Position numbers and translations under genes: made by a program. Under the pieces are notes generated by a model that was not told the origin of the DNA, ran no database searches, and saw only the letters and a program-made list of their open reading frames with translations. A DNA stretch of 64,000 nt from Pontederia crassipes (Eukaryota; Streptophyta; Magnoliopsida; Commelinales; Pontederiaceae): positions 6,293,001-6,357,000 of the forward strand of contig CM060195.1 in NCBI GenBank assembly GCA_030549335.1, given 5' to 3'. Shown here in pieces: positions 26,025 to 37,587 of the stretch (position 1 is the stretch's first letter; every line of letters begins with the position of its first letter).

Positions 26025-26509
26025 TTTATTTCTTACTTCCAAGAGGTACAAGAATTTATTAGCCATAATGTATAGAAATTATTATATAAGAAACAACTCC
26101 ACCTAAATTATTATATATAAATAACTCCATCTAAACATAATTCTTTTGATTAGGGGTATATTGGTAAAAACTGTATATTAACTCATAAATCTGTATTTTC
26201 TTATAAATAACTAATATGAATTACCTGATAGATTACTTATGCATACTAAACAAGGTAATATACATTGCTGACAATTTAACAAGTGACAATCTTTCTGAGA
26301 GGTCATCTATATTGCTAAATAATGTTGAATGACAATGCAGTGAACGCACCCTTAAAGGTCTAAGAAAAGCTTCATCAACTCGATAGAAACCTAATTGATT
26401 AGAAAAAAGTAGCCCAGTTAAACTTTGGAATAGTTATTTTGTTAAGAAACACGACTGAAGCCTAGAAATTATAAATCAAAGCAAAGACAAAAATTTCCAA
26501 ATAGTAATT
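26025..26509. other. LINE tail DNA with a probable small insert
   Basis: The spacing between the repeated block at 26085-26140 and the RNase H segment is about 300 bp longer here than in the duplicate at 25170-25300. This suggests another insertion, perhaps about 26155-26350 (AGGGGTATATTGGTAAAAAC to GAACGCACCCTT), without clean ends. Confidence 0.35.
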
Positions 26510-27316
26510 CCTCTTGGCACGTGTGGCCTATAGTGAGTTACCAATGAAGGCTTCTTGACCTACTGTTGTCTAACAAAAAGATGGAGAGGTGTGCAAAAGT
26601 TGGGTGGTTGCCTAGATGAGAACAACAAATACCGTGAAACTCTCGGATGATACGCCAAACAGTTTTGTTCCATGTGAACTCTCGTCATTTGAGTGTGTTC
26701 CATAGTTCTGCTTCCTTACTTGAGGTAGCTTCCCAAGCACTATAGAAGGCACATATTCATTTTCGTCATCATTTCTAAGTAGTCACCCAATGCTGTCTAA
26801 GGCTTCTCCACGGGGAAGAAGCTTTAAAAAAATTAGTGTTTTCTAAATTATATTAAGCCAGTAAGCAAACAAAAATCCATAAATTAATTAACGAACCATC
26901 CGTAATGCATTTAATCCAATCGAGTGGGGGTAACGAGTGCCATTTTGTGTTTATGCCATACAAACCCTTTCCTATGTCTAAATTAGCTCGAGTCCATGCA
27001 AGAGCGAAAGCTTCTTTCCCTATCGATGATTTCTGTTTCTAGTTTTGGAGTTTTCCTAAAGATTCTATCAAAGATTTCATAACTGTGGATTTCATAATTC
27101 TGCCAATTTTGGAGCGCATCATAACAAAGAGAGTCAATCATTTAGGGTCCTCATTTTATCTATTCCTTACTTGTAGGTTGGATTGCAGCCATTCAATGAG
27201 GTTACAAGCAACAATGTTGATTATTAGGTTGGTACATGGAGTGTTGTTTCCTCTGTTGTTGGACACCATTGTAGTATGGTGATGGTGTTAAGATGTTTGT
27301 GGTACCATTGATAGTA
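26510..27316 (-). pseudogene. LINE zinc-binding end and RNase H segment
   Basis: The minus strand encodes CPTTEETTLHV (near 27270-27230), the degenerate Cys/His block at the end of the zf-RVT domain. Then IEWLQSNLQVRN follows, then LPPLDWIKCITDGS (about 26940-26885), the start of RNase H, and SSKEAELWNTLK (about 26720-26680). It continues directly from the zf-RVT piece at 42839-43371 once the Mutator-like element between them is removed. CATTGATAGTA at 27306-27316 is the left copy of that element's target duplication. Confidence 0.65.
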
Positions 27317-27545
27317 AAGTAAATTTCAAGGATAATCACCCAACTTATAGGGTGTTCCCAGTAGATTGCCTACGTGGAAGCCACGTTGTCCGACCTATCA
27401 TCTGCCATGTCAGAAATAACTTAAATGTACTTTTCTCCTACGTGGTTTTTATAATCTTCTACACTTGGATGGTCCCCATTTCGCTGACACATTTCTCCTT
27501 TTCGCCCCATAAACCCTTTTTTCGCTGATGAAACCCTAGATTCGA
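27317..27545 (+). repeat. MULE left terminal inverted repeat
   Basis: Matches the reverse complement of 42536-42827, for example CCTACGTGG, AATAACTTAAATGTACTT, CTCCTACGTGGTTTTTAT and CACTTGGAYGGTCCCCATTT. It lacks about 80 bp present in the right copy (the part holding two GGTCATCCAACTTTG words). Confidence 0.85.
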
Positions 27546-27684
27546 GGGAGATGCTAATGTGAATTGGTCCCACCCTCTATTGTCAGTCACTGGTGGCTCC
27601 TGGTCGTGGTGGGTTATCAGACGCTTCTAGAGATGGAAAAATGGGTCGTGTTGTGCCGGTCAATCTGTGTTTGACTGTGCCGCG

Positions 27685-28606
27685 TGTCACAGCCTAATTT
27701 CTCTTCTAGAAATTAGATGTGATTGGCACTGAAATGTCCCTGCTCGAACACTGCAGTCAGCCCCTCTAAGTGCTCTCTCTTTCTTTTTTTCCACTCAAGA
27801 ATAGAACACTCACACACACCCTGACTCACACTTAGATTATCTTCTTATGTTAAGTCACACACACAAAGCAATGCACATGGAGAACTCGGCCAATGAGGGA
27901 AGAAAGCTTCTATATCACTTATCCCAGAATGTGGGAACCTTACATGTATTTATAGTACATGGATCAGCCAACTGCTGTCCAGAATTTGAATTCAAACAAT
28001 CCAATTCAAATTCAAATGTCAACCATAACTACCTAATACATAACTTCTAATCCAATGGCTGGATCGGCCTCCATCAATCTAATTGGATCATCCACCATTG
28101 GATCTCTTCCCTCCATCCTTTGGACATGTCTTGATGAATCCTGGCTACCAGAAAGATGTCGCCGCCGCCCTGTGATCTCCGACCATGGCCGCCTGCCATG
28201 GACATGGCGGTTATAACCGCCATCTTCACATTGTTGGACCTCCTGATGAAGCTCCACACATGCCCCTGCAAGTCCAACAATGGCCTGCGACTCCTGCATG
28301 TCTGAGGACGCCTTGGGATGGTCTGGTTTGCCTTTGGGATGACACGCCCCAGAATGGCCTGGGTGCGCCCGGCCATGTGCGCCCGGTCATGCCATATGGC
28401 CTGGCCATGCTCCGACCATCCATTGCCCCTGAATCTCTGCACCAAGCCTCCTGCCTGATAGAGAAGAGCCGAGAAGCTTCGCCAAGTCCCAGGGATGTCT
28501 CGGCCTATCCCAAGGATCCACATGGCCGCCATGTGCACCCGGGCGCCCAGGGCGCGCCCGGCCATGTCTGGCCATGTCAGTGGCCCTCCACTCATGGAGA
28601 GTGACA
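27685..28606 (-). repeat. 3' LTR of the gypsy element
   Basis: 922 bp. Near-identical to 33058-33936 apart from scattered substitutions, an extra stretch near the outer end (TTCTAGAAATTAGATGTGA) and about 33 bp of GC-rich sequence near the inner end (about 28543-28575, GCCCGGGCGC-type) missing from the other LTR. Confidence 0.95.
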
Positions 28607-30069
28607 TTCCTCCCCCACTGAAGACGTTGTCGACCCTGGCAACTGCTGACCTTCACTGGAGTTGGGGAAGTAGACATGTCGTTGACCGGCCTTCGAACTT
28701 CGGATGCACGCCCTGGTTCCTCCAAGCCAGCATGGTATGCCTTCAACATACTTACATGGAAAACATGATGCAATTGGCGAAGATGAGCAGGAAGATCCAC
28801 ACGATAGGCCACCTTGCCTATCTTCTTAAAGATGGTGAAAGGGCCCTCATATCTCCTCATGAGGCCTTGGTGCAAGTTTCGGAGAGCCTTAAATTGTCGA
28901 GCTCTCAACTTCACCAACACCTGGTCACCAACCTGGAACTCCAGATGTCTCCTCTTCTTGTCTGCAAACTTCTTCATTTTCCTTGCTGACTTCTCAAGGA
29001 TGGCCCTGGATTCTTCCAAAGCCTCTTGCCAATGGTATGCCACGTTGAAGGCTGCAGGACACCTTCTTGCATACCTTGCTGCCAAGGCTGCTGGGGTCAC
29101 GGGCTGCCGGCCAGTGACGAGTTCGAAGGCACTCCTTTGTGTAGACTCGCTCCTCTGCATATTGAAAGAGAATTGAGCAACATCCAACAACTTTGCCCAA
29201 TTCTTTTGGTTAGCATCCACAAAGTGTCGAAGATAAATCTCTAGGAGATGATTTGCCCTCTCCGTTTGGCCGTCCGTTTGAGGATGGAAGGCCGTTGAGA
29301 AATGGAGTTCAGTCCCAAGGAGTTTGAACAACTCCCTCCAAAATGTACCTGTAAAGCGAGGATCCCTGTCACTCACAATTACCTCAGGTATGCCCCACAA
29401 CTTCACCACGTTGTTGACGAAAAGCTTGGCCACCTCCTCGGCCGAGCAATGCTTAGGGGCTGGGATGAACGTGCCGTACTTGGAGAACTTGTCGATTACC
29501 ACCATAATCGAACCATAGCCTCCTGATCTTGGTAGAGCACTGATGAAGTCCATGGTTACGACCTGCCATGGCTGTTCGGGCACCGGCAAAGGCTCCAAAA
29601 GACCCGCTGGTTTGAGTTGCTCCACCTTGTCCTGCTGACACTTGAGACAAGTCCTCACGTATGCCTCAATGTCCTCCTGCATTTGTGGCCAATAGTAGCC
29701 ATCTTCCACCAATGCCAACGTCCTGGCCATACCTGGATGTCCAACCCATAATGAGTCATGGCAGTCCTTGAGAATGCGACGTCGAAGGCCCTCCCAACGG
29801 GGCACGTACAGTCGGCGTCCTGTTGTGAACAGCAGGCCCTCCTCCTTCCAAACTCTTCGAGTCTTGCCCTCGTCCACCAAACGAAGGATCTCCATAGCCC
29901 TGGAGTCATGACTCAAGCCTACTCGCACTTGATCTTGGAAGTCGCCCTTCACACTGCACATGGCCGCAAGTTGCACTTTCATGCTGAGGGCGTCCGCCAC
30001 CACGTTGGTGCGCCCCACCTTGTACTCAAGTTGATAGTTGAACTCGGCCAGAAAGTCTTGCCAACGCAC
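28387..30069 (-). pseudogene. Gypsy pol: end of RNase H and integrase
   Basis: A 560-codon frame continues pol after a break. It starts in the end of RNase H (RWQDFLAEFNYQLEYKVG, VADALS). It then holds the integrase zinc finger (HPGMARTLALVEDGYYWP, CLKC) and the catalytic core with acidic residues in TMDFISALP, VSDRDPRF and TDGQTERAN. The C-terminal region contains GPFTIFKKIGKVAYRVDLP and LHHVFHVSMLKAY. No chromodomain is recognisable after it. The frame runs through the polypurine tract into the 3' LTR without a stop, so the natural end seems lost. Integrase would insert element cDNA into chromosomes. Confidence 0.85.
28607..28620 (-). other. Polypurine tract of the gypsy element
   Basis: On the minus strand CAGTGGGGGAGGAA directly precedes the LTR start TGTCAC. 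Confidence 0.85.
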
Positions 30070-30158
30070 CTACTTTGAGACAACTTCTTTTGATTCTGAA
30101 AGTAAGAAGTGGCCACATTGTCAGTTTTTACAACAAAAGTACTTCCAAGAAGGTAATG

Positions 30159-31511
30159 TCACCAAGTGCGCAAACAATGCACTATGGCCGACATCTCCTT
30201 GTTATGCACAGGATACTTGCGCTCCGCCTCGCTGAACTTCCTGCTTTCAAAAGCCACGGGATGGCCTTCTTGCATAAGAACACCTCCTAGTGCAAAATCT
30301 GAATCATCGGTGTGCACCTCAAAGGCTCGGCCATAGTCGGGCAGCCTTAAGCATGGCCCTTGGACTATAGCACCCTTGAGATATTCAAAGGCCTCCTGAC
30401 ATGTGTCTGCCCAAAGCCAAGGTCTGTCCTTCTTTAAGAGATCAATGAGAGGTGCTGCCCTCCTGGAGTACCCCTCCACAAATCTCCTATAATAGTTGGT
30501 CAGCCCTAAGAATGACCTCAACTCAGGAACACTCGAAGGGGGCTGCCACTCTTCAATAGCACGAACCTTCTCCTTGTCCATGCTTATGACTCTAGCTTTG
30601 ATGTGATGACCCAAGAACATCACTTCAGATTGAGCAAAGGAATACTTCTCGGCCTTCACGAAAAGTTTGTTTTCCTTCAACAACTTGAACACCTCTTCCA
30701 AGTGCTTGACATGTTCTGCAAGAGATTCTGAATACACGACAATATCATCCAAATATACAACCACACACTTATCCAACAAGTGGTGGAAGATCCTGGTCAT
30801 CAAAGTACAAAAGGTGGCAGGTGCATTAGTAAACCCAAAGGGCATAACAAGGAACTCATATGCACCATAGCGAGTAACACAAGTTGTTTTCTCCTCATCA
30901 CCCTTGGCAATCCTCACTTGCCAATATCCTGACCTCAGGTCCAATTTGGAGAAGATCCTTGCCTTTCCTAACCTGTCAAACAAGTTTTCAATCAATGGAA
31001 TAGGATACTTGTTCCTCACCGTTAGTTTGTTCAAAGCCCTATAGTCAATGCACATCCTAAGTGTGCCATCATGCTTCTTTTGGAACAAAACAGGAGCCCC
31101 ATAAGGTGCCTTTGATGGCCTTATGAACCCTGCCTTCAGAAGTTCCTCCAATTGCCTCCTAAGTTCTGCCAACTCAGGAGGAGCCATTCGGTATGGCCCC
31201 ATGGCGGGCGGCCGCGCCCCGGGCACCAAGTCGATGGAGTGGTCGATGTCTCTTCGAGGGGGCAGCTTCTTGGGCAACTCCTGGGGCATGATGTCCTTGT
31301 ACAAGGCCAGGAGTTTCTGCATTTCCTCTGGGACAGGAGCATCCCCTTGAACTTCATGAAGTTTGAGGGCAGCCAAGTAAGTCTCTTCCTTGTGCCGGAC
31401 ACCCCTGCACACTTGCATGGTGGACAGCAACTTCGACTTCACATTGGCCCTCTTCAAAGGGACCAGGTGTGTCCCCTCCTGGGACACAAGATGTAACCCC
31501 TCCTGGGTCAC
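30159..31511 (-). pseudogene. Gypsy pol: reverse transcriptase and RNase H
   Basis: A 450-codon frame with a complete reverse transcriptase. It shows [55 protein letters not shown] and the catalytic [11 protein letters not shown], all intact, followed by [12 protein letters not shown] and the RNase H start [16 protein letters not shown]. It ends at HCLRTW with a TGA where relatives have Arg, consistent with a CGA-to-TGA change. A further shift lies near 30070, before the integrase frame. The upstream break is also a TGA at 31512. In relatives these are one polyprotein. Confidence 0.88.
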
Positions 31512-31922
31512 TCAAACTTCGAAGAACTGGTCAAGGAATTCCATGCCAAGGACCATGCGGTGATCATCCATGGCCACCACTGTTAAGGACATGGCGCCCT
31601 CCCAATTGCCTACTCGCACCTGGATATCTTTGGCCACACCATGTATAGATTGTGAGGCTGCATTAACCGTCTTAATTAGCCCTGGTTCATGCCTGAAGTC
31701 GATGCCAAGCCGCTGTGCCTCCTCCAAGGCCATGAAGTTGTGAGTGGCCCCGGTGTCGACCAAGGCCATGGCCGCCTGCCCCTGCATCAAAACTTCAATG
31801 AACATGAGGCCCCTAGTGGCCTCTTTCTTCTTCTTCAGTGGGATGGATGCAGAGGTTAAAGTGAGGGCCATGATGGCCCCCATGTGTGCGGCGCCCTCCT
31901 CATCTTCGGACGCACCCTGCAT
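31512..31922 (-). pseudogene. Gypsy pol: protease
   Basis: The retropepsin-type aspartic protease region is recognised by the active-site motif ALVDTGATHNFM and the later MVLGMEFLDQF. The frame starts just after the gag zinc knuckle and stops at TGA before the reverse-transcriptase frame. Confidence 0.8.
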
Positions 31923-31990
31923 AGTGGTCAGGGCGCCCTTCTTTGGGCACTCTCGGGCATAGTGTGGCCCTTCACACGTAAAGCACCTTA
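31923..31990 (-). pseudogene. Gypsy gag zinc knuckle (frame-shifted from gag)
   Basis: The minus strand encodes CFTCEGPHYAREC, a CCHC knuckle, in the protease frame. The upstream gag frame ends at 31988 in a different frame, so one small insertion or deletion separates them. Confidence 0.75.
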
Positions 31991-32869
31991 CTGACTTCTT
32001 GGATGTACCTTCCTTACTGACCTTACTCTCCTTTTCTCCTTCTTTCCCTTCTTGTCGACCTTCTTCGTGTGGGACTGCACCTTGTCCGAGAGTACAGCCT
32101 TGTCCTTGGCCGCGCCCTGGTCACGCTCCACACTAAACTCAGTGAGAGCCTCGGCCACTGCCAAGGCCTCTTTGATGGTGACAACCTTCTGCCGCTTGAC
32201 CTCTTGTGCCGCCCAAGGTTTCAGGCCTCTAAGGAAGAAGAATATCCACGTCGCTTCGTCCATAGTACCTGTCATTTCAAGCATTAGAGGTTGGAATCGT
32301 TCGATGTAGTCCTTCACCGAACCCGTTTGTCTTAAGTTCGTCAACTTGGTCATGGCTATTTCCTGGGCATTCCCAGGATAGAATTGCTTCTTCAATTCCT
32401 TAGTGAAGGTGTTCCAAGAGTCGATGACGATCTTCTCTTTCGCAATCTCCTCTTCCATCCTTCTCCACCATAAGAGTGCGCCCTCCGCTAGGTACCGCAC
32501 CGCCAAGTCGATTTGATCCTTTTCCACTAAAATTTTGTTAGTCTTGAACCCCTTCTCAAGACTCCAAAGAAAGTCATCGATGATGGTGGCATCCCTTGCA
32601 CCTTCATACTTCTTTGGCTCCGGACCCGTGAACTTTGGTATGGCTGCCCTTGCTCGACAACCAGTGGCGTCCAGCATGTGCCCTTTCATCATCATGATGT
32701 CCATTTCGATGGACTTCAATCTGATCTCTAGGGTTTCTTCAAGTGTCTTGATTCTGGCCGCACTTAGTTCACCCCTTGTCCTTGTCTCATCTAAGGCCAA
32801 GCCCTGCTGGGTCATACCTTGTTCAAGGGCACAGACTGTCATGTCCATGCCTTGGACGGTATGATCCAA
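31988..32869 (-). pseudogene. Gypsy gag
   Basis: A 293-codon frame. An N-terminal coiled-coil-like part (RIKTLEETLEIRLKSIEMDI) is followed by the retrotransposon gag core: IPKFTGPEPKKYEGARD, LWWRRMEEEI, WNTFTKELKKQFYPGN, LRQTGSVKDYIERFQPLM and FFLRGLKPW. It ends in a Lys/Arg-rich tail just before the zinc knuckle. It is the structural particle protein of the element. The frame is long, but its C-terminal link to the knuckle is broken. Confidence 0.85.
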
Positions 32870-33038
32870 GAGGTCTAAATGCCTTTCGAGATGAGGGAGA
32901 GGATCAGTGGAGAGTGAACGAGTCTTCTTACCTCCTTGGTTCGCAGGGCCACCACCTATGGCCGCCTAAGATTCTGCACGGCCCCTAGTCACAGGACCTT
33001 GCTGATTGCTGTCCTCATTCATGTTGCAATGGTCGGTT

Positions 33039-33053
33039 GGTGCTCTGATACCA
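33039..33053 (-). other. Primer-binding site of the gypsy element
   Basis: On the minus strand, four bases after the 5' LTR, the sequence is TGGTATCAGAGCACC, complementary to the 3' end of initiator tRNA-Met. Confidence 0.9.
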
Positions 33054-33057
33054 CAAA

Positions 33058-33936
33058 TGTCACAATCTAATTTCTTGGCACTGAAATGTCCATGCTCGAA
33101 CACTGCAGTCAGCCCCTCTAAGTGCTCTCTCTTTCTTTTTTTCCACTCAAGAATAGAACACTCACACACACCCTGACTCACACTTAGATTATCTTCTTAT
33201 GTTAAGTCACACACACAAAGCAATGCACATGGAGAACTCGGCCAATGAGGGAAGAAAGCTTCTATATCACTTATCCCAGAATGTGGGAACCTTACATGTA
33301 TTTATAGTACATGGATCAGCCAACTGCTGTCCAGAATTTGAATTCAAACAATCCAATTCAAATTCAAATGTCAACCATAACTACCTAATACATAACTTCT
33401 AATCCAATGGCTGGATCGGCCTCCATCAATCTAATTGGATCATCCACCATTGGATCTCTTCCCTCCATCCTCTGGACATGTCCTGATGAATTCTGGCTAT
33501 CAGAAAGATGTCGTCGCCGCCCTGTGATCTCCGGCCATGGCCGCCTGCCATGGACATGGCGGTTATAACCGCCATCTTCACATTGTTGGACCTCCTGATG
33601 AAGCTCCACACGTGCCCCTGCAAGTCCAACAATGGCCTGCGACTCCTGCATGTCTGAGGACGCCTTGGGATGGTCTGGTTTGCCTCTGGGATGACACGCC
33701 CCAGAATGGCCTGGGTGCGCCCGGCCATGTGCGCTCGGTCATGCCATATGGCTTGGCCATGCTCCGACCATCCACTGCCCCTGAATCTCTGCACCAAGCC
33801 TCCTGCCTGATAGAGAAGAGCCGAGAAGCTTCGCCAAGTCCCAGGGATGTCTCGGCCTATCCCAAGGATCCACATGGCCGCCATGTGCACCGGGTGTCTG
33901 GTCATGTCAGTGGCCCTCCACTCATGGAGGGTGACA
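33058..33936 (-). repeat. 5' LTR of the gypsy element
   Basis: 879 bp, TGTCAC...GTGACA. It adjoins CGCG at 33937-33940, matching CGCG at 27681-27684. Confidence 0.95.
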
Positions 33937-33940
33937 CGCG

Positions 33941-34790
33941 GGCCGTATCATGCCACATGACATCGTTTTGAAAATGGGCCATGTCGTGCCAAACAGACCA
34001 TTTTCAACCCCACACGGTCTGGCCGGTCGGGCCGGGACGTGCCGGGTCGGGCAACCCATTTTTTTCTTTCAATTTGAACTTTTGTTACTTTTCCAATATT
34101 CAATTTACTTATTAATTTATTATATAATATAATTAGTAATATTATTTATTCTATAATATATGACTTATAATAATTATATAGTTAAAATTTCAAATACATA
34201 AAGTCATTAATTCTTAATTATTAAGTAAATAAATTTGTAAAATGAATAATTGAGTAATAACTAATAAGTTATAAGTTATAACCTTATAGTCTTATACGTA
34301 AAATTAATTGATAAGTACTTAATAAATATATTTTGACATTGTGCAATTATATATAAGAATGAAACTACGAGAGAAGAGAATAAAAGAGAGAGTGAGAGAT
34401 TGAGATTTGAGATAAAGAAAGAAAGAGGGAATATAATATATAGTACTACATTGTATATAATTTATTGTATAATGCATAAGTATAGTATAGGTAATTAGGT
34501 ACTTAGGTACTTAGGTAGTATAGATAGTTAAGTACTAATTTATTATATAGTAACAATAGTAATGAACATCGAGATTAACGTGGTTCAGCTATTTTAACCT
34601 ACGTCCACAGGAGTTTTAATGTTTTATTATTATTGATTATTATGAACCTACGTCCACAGGAGTTTTAATGTTTTATTATTATTGATTATTATGAAATAAT
34701 CAATAAATACAAATTTACAAGAAAATTAAAAATTATATCTTCTACAACAATTATTTATGAACAATTATAGGCGGAGGAGACATATGTTTC
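33941..34790. other. Interior of the hAT element, non-coding
   Basis: It starts with a GC-rich subterminal block (GGCCGGTCGGGCCGGGACG near 34020-34040). Then comes AT-rich DNA and a perfect 49-bp tandem duplication, AACCTACGTCCACAGGAG..., at 34596-34644 and 34645-34693. Confidence 0.6.
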
Positions 34791-34799
34791 ATCGTCATC

Positions 34800-36862
34800 T
34801 TCATGTATGGTAATATGGATTCCTAACCTTCTATTCGAGTATCTGCATCAAAACAATCTTTTAGTAATATACAAACTTCCATCGACTTAGAGCTCATTTT
34901 ATTTCTTCTCTCATCCAAAATCCTGGAACCTGTAGAAAAAATATTGTTCTGATGCCATTGTAGACATCGAAACAGCTAAAAGATCTCGAGCTAAGCGGAG
35001 AGAATTGGATACGTATGACCATTTAATCTTCATCAGGTCAAGATATCAATTTCACTATCACATTCATTTGGACGTGATAAGTAATTTTGCAGTTTATTAT
35101 ACAAAGGGGCAGATGAATTGGATGAATCTTCATCCGAGCCTCTTGATGTGCCCCTCTAATAGAAGGCATGAATATAGAAAATGATCTATTATTGGAAGGT
35201 CTAGGTGCTACCGGGGGATATGATGAAGATGCTTGCTCTCTACGTACATCAAATTTTGCTTCATAAATATTATATAAGTTATTTATTATATTTTCATAAT
35301 CATAATTTGGTTAATAAAACCGTCAGTTTGTAATCTACATGACTTCTTATATATTGTTTAGGAAAATAATTCTTAATTTCTCTCATATACCATTTAGAAC
35401 TGGATCCCTTAAATCTAGGATCCATCATCATTTCTAAAATTCCTAAAAATTCCTATGAGAGGAAAATTATTCAATATTCCAAAAATTTCGATTTCATCGA
35501 ATAAATTATTTCAAAAAATTCATTTGATAATTCACATTTTTCATTAAATGAACTTGTCATTTCATGAAGTTGATTAATTATTAAATGTGAAGTAAGAGAA
35601 TAAATGACAGATAACTCTAAAGTAGCATTATAAAAAACTTGTAGCAATTCCATAACTGTGTTAGCAACATCCCTTTCTGAATCAGTAATTCGAGCTACCG
35701 GACATTGCATCGTAGTTAAATATAATTATCAAATACTATTCCATCTTGTAGGCACATTAGTATTTAATTTTCTATAAGGAATACTATAATGATGACAAAT
35801 TTCTTTAAATGTTTGTCTCCTAGGTCCATGTAAATTTACAATAACTGATCTAAGAGTTTTAAGTACTCTAACAACTACTTTTAATCCTTTTTTAACACAC
35901 AAATTAATAATATGACATACACATCTTTGATGAAAAAGAATTTCATTTAAAAGAGGATTTAATCTTTGAATTAAAAGTTGTGCAACGAAATTATTAGCAC
36001 TTGCATTATCAAGAGTAAGACATAGAATTTTATCTTTAAGACCATATTCATTAATTATTTTTTCTATCATGTTGGAAATTTGCAAACCATTATGAGCATG
36101 TTCAATTTCTTTAAATGTAATAATTATTTTTTGCACTACCCAATTTGTATCAATCCAATGAACTGTAACACATAAGAAACCATCACCATTTAAAGGAGTC
36201 CATATGTCACTAGTCAAACTATACATGAATTTAGAATATAAAAAAATAATAATTAGTTCATTTTTGTTCTTACGATACAATTTAATCGAATATTCTTTAA
36301 CAGTTTGTCTACTAACATTTTTAAAGTCACCTTGTACATAATTTTGTTGATAATATAAAAAAAATTTCATCTTTAGCAAATGTGTAAGGTATTTCTGCAT
36401 ATATAACATATCTTTCTAAACCTTCACGCATATTTTCTTGATTATAAGCAAATAAAGAGCTCCCGGCAGTACCATGACTAGGTGCAACTAGTTGAGTTTA
36501 TTGCGATAATTGACCCGCCAAAAATTGTTCCCTAGTCATTATAGAATACGATTCTAAATGCCGTTTTAAACTACCTATGCCCGAAAAAGAGGCGGCGGCA
36601 TAACTAACCTTGCAAATTTTACAAATAACTTTATCTTTTTTTGGATCATTTTTATCTATATATTTTTTAAAATAATCAATGAATCGCCACTATGCAGTTA
36701 TATATAACCCAACGAATCGCCACTTAGCTATTCTGATAAAGAATTAGAATCACTACTACTATTAGTATTATACGGTATACCATATGGATATGTAGGTAGT
36801 GGTCCATAAGATGAATAATCAGCAAAATCACCATATAGACGAAAGGGATCTCGCGGGTCCAT
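34800..36862 (-). pseudogene. hAT transposase, degenerate
   Basis: On the minus strand the start near 36862 reads MDPRDPFRLYGDF. A BED zinc finger follows (ICKICKVSYAAASF and GSLKRHLES in shifted frames, about 36640-36560). Then comes the catalytic part (36409-35729) with SDIWTPLNGDGFLCVTVHWI, LDNASANN, HQRCVCHIINLCVKKGL and TRWNSI, typical of RICESLEEPER/hAT transposases. 35710-35471 continues it (MELLQVFYNATLELS). The C-terminal hATC dimerisation region is seen near 35040-34880 as LARDLLAVSMSTMASEQYF and ERRNKMSSKSMEVCILLKD. Stops and shifts separate the pieces. It cuts and pastes hAT DNA in the nucleus; this copy is dead. Confidence 0.85.
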
Positions 36863-37576
36863 TATGCAGTTATATATAAAAAATTAAGAAAGGAATAATT
36901 TGAATATAATAATAAAAATAATATAAAAATACCACTAAATAAATATTACAATGTAAATATAAATTAAAAGTGAGAGAGTTTGAGAGCATAAATGGAGATA
37001 AGTGAAATTCAAAGAGACTGAATGAAAATTGGTCAGTAAGTGTGAGGGAGGCAGAGAGAAAGAGCACTTTGAGGGAGAGAGAAGAGAAATTGAGAGCTTG
37101 AAATTTGAATGAAGATGGAAGAAGGGTCAGCCGCGCCTTTTATAGGCGGAGAAATGCAATATAAATACTTAGACACGGCCTCCGTTGACTTTAACAGGGT
37201 CCGTGTTGTACCCTTTGATTGCGTTTGTAATTCTACGGCCCGTGTTCATGTTGTCCAATCGCGAATCTCGTTTGAAATGGAAAATTTTCACATTGTCCTC
37301 TTCTAAACACAGACCGTGTTACTTTCAAATATGTCGTTCGATGCGTCCCTTCATCGTAATGCGCGGTCTATGCTAGTATTGCACGGTCCATGTTTGTGCG
37401 TTGAAAAAATAACTCATGCCAAAATGGGCGGTCCGTGTTCACCATGTGTGCCAATAGTGCGGATGCCAAGCCGGCACGGAATGGAATGACACGGCCCATT
37501 TTTTCGTGTGCGGGCCGTGTCCGTGCCGGATCGACGACATGCCGGGCCTTGCGGCCCGCTCAAAATTCCATCTTTA
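36863..37576. other. Right subterminal region of the hAT element
   Basis: From about 37130 to 37560, words such as GACACGGCC, CGGTCCGTGTT, ACGGCCCGTGTTC, ACGGTCCATG and GGGCCGTGTCCG recur in both orientations. These are typical candidate transposase-binding repeats next to hAT ends. It also serves as the presumed promoter of the leftward transposase. Confidence 0.55.
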
Positions 37577-37587
37577 GATGCTTCTTT

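Larger units (their letters stand above)
27685..33936 (-). mobile_element. Ty3/gypsy LTR retrotransposon, full length, inactivated
   Basis: LTRs lie at 27685-28606 (3', by element orientation) and 33058-33936 (5'). They have TGTCAC...GTGACA ends and are flanked by CGCG on both sides. The order on the minus strand is primer-binding site, gag, zinc knuckle, protease, reverse transcriptase, RNase H, integrase, polypurine tract. That order (integrase last) defines Ty3/gypsy, and the RT sequence resembles plant chromoviruses. I do not see a chromodomain. Several nonsense codons and frameshifts break the polyprotein. It lies within the left end of the hAT element. Confidence 0.93.
27628..37576 (-). 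mobile_element. hAT DNA transposon inserted in the MULE
   Basis: The termini are inverted: TAGAGATGGAAAAATGGG at the left, and TAAAGATGGAATTTTGAG on the other strand at the right. The flanking 8-bp words GACGCTTC (27620-27627) and GATGCTTC (37577-37584) differ at one base. The element encodes a BED-finger hAT transposase on the minus strand and has GC-rich subterminal regions with repeated ACGGCCC/GGCCGTGT words. A 6.25-kb gypsy retrotransposon entered it about 57 bp from its left end, which enlarges it from about 3.7 kb. Confidence 0.88.

Noticed and set aside
28185..28604. Plus-strand frame of 139 codons in the gypsy LTR, repeated at 33537-33971
   Set aside because: It lies in LTR DNA antisense to the element and differs between the two LTRs at its end. 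A by-product of GC-rich LTR sequence.
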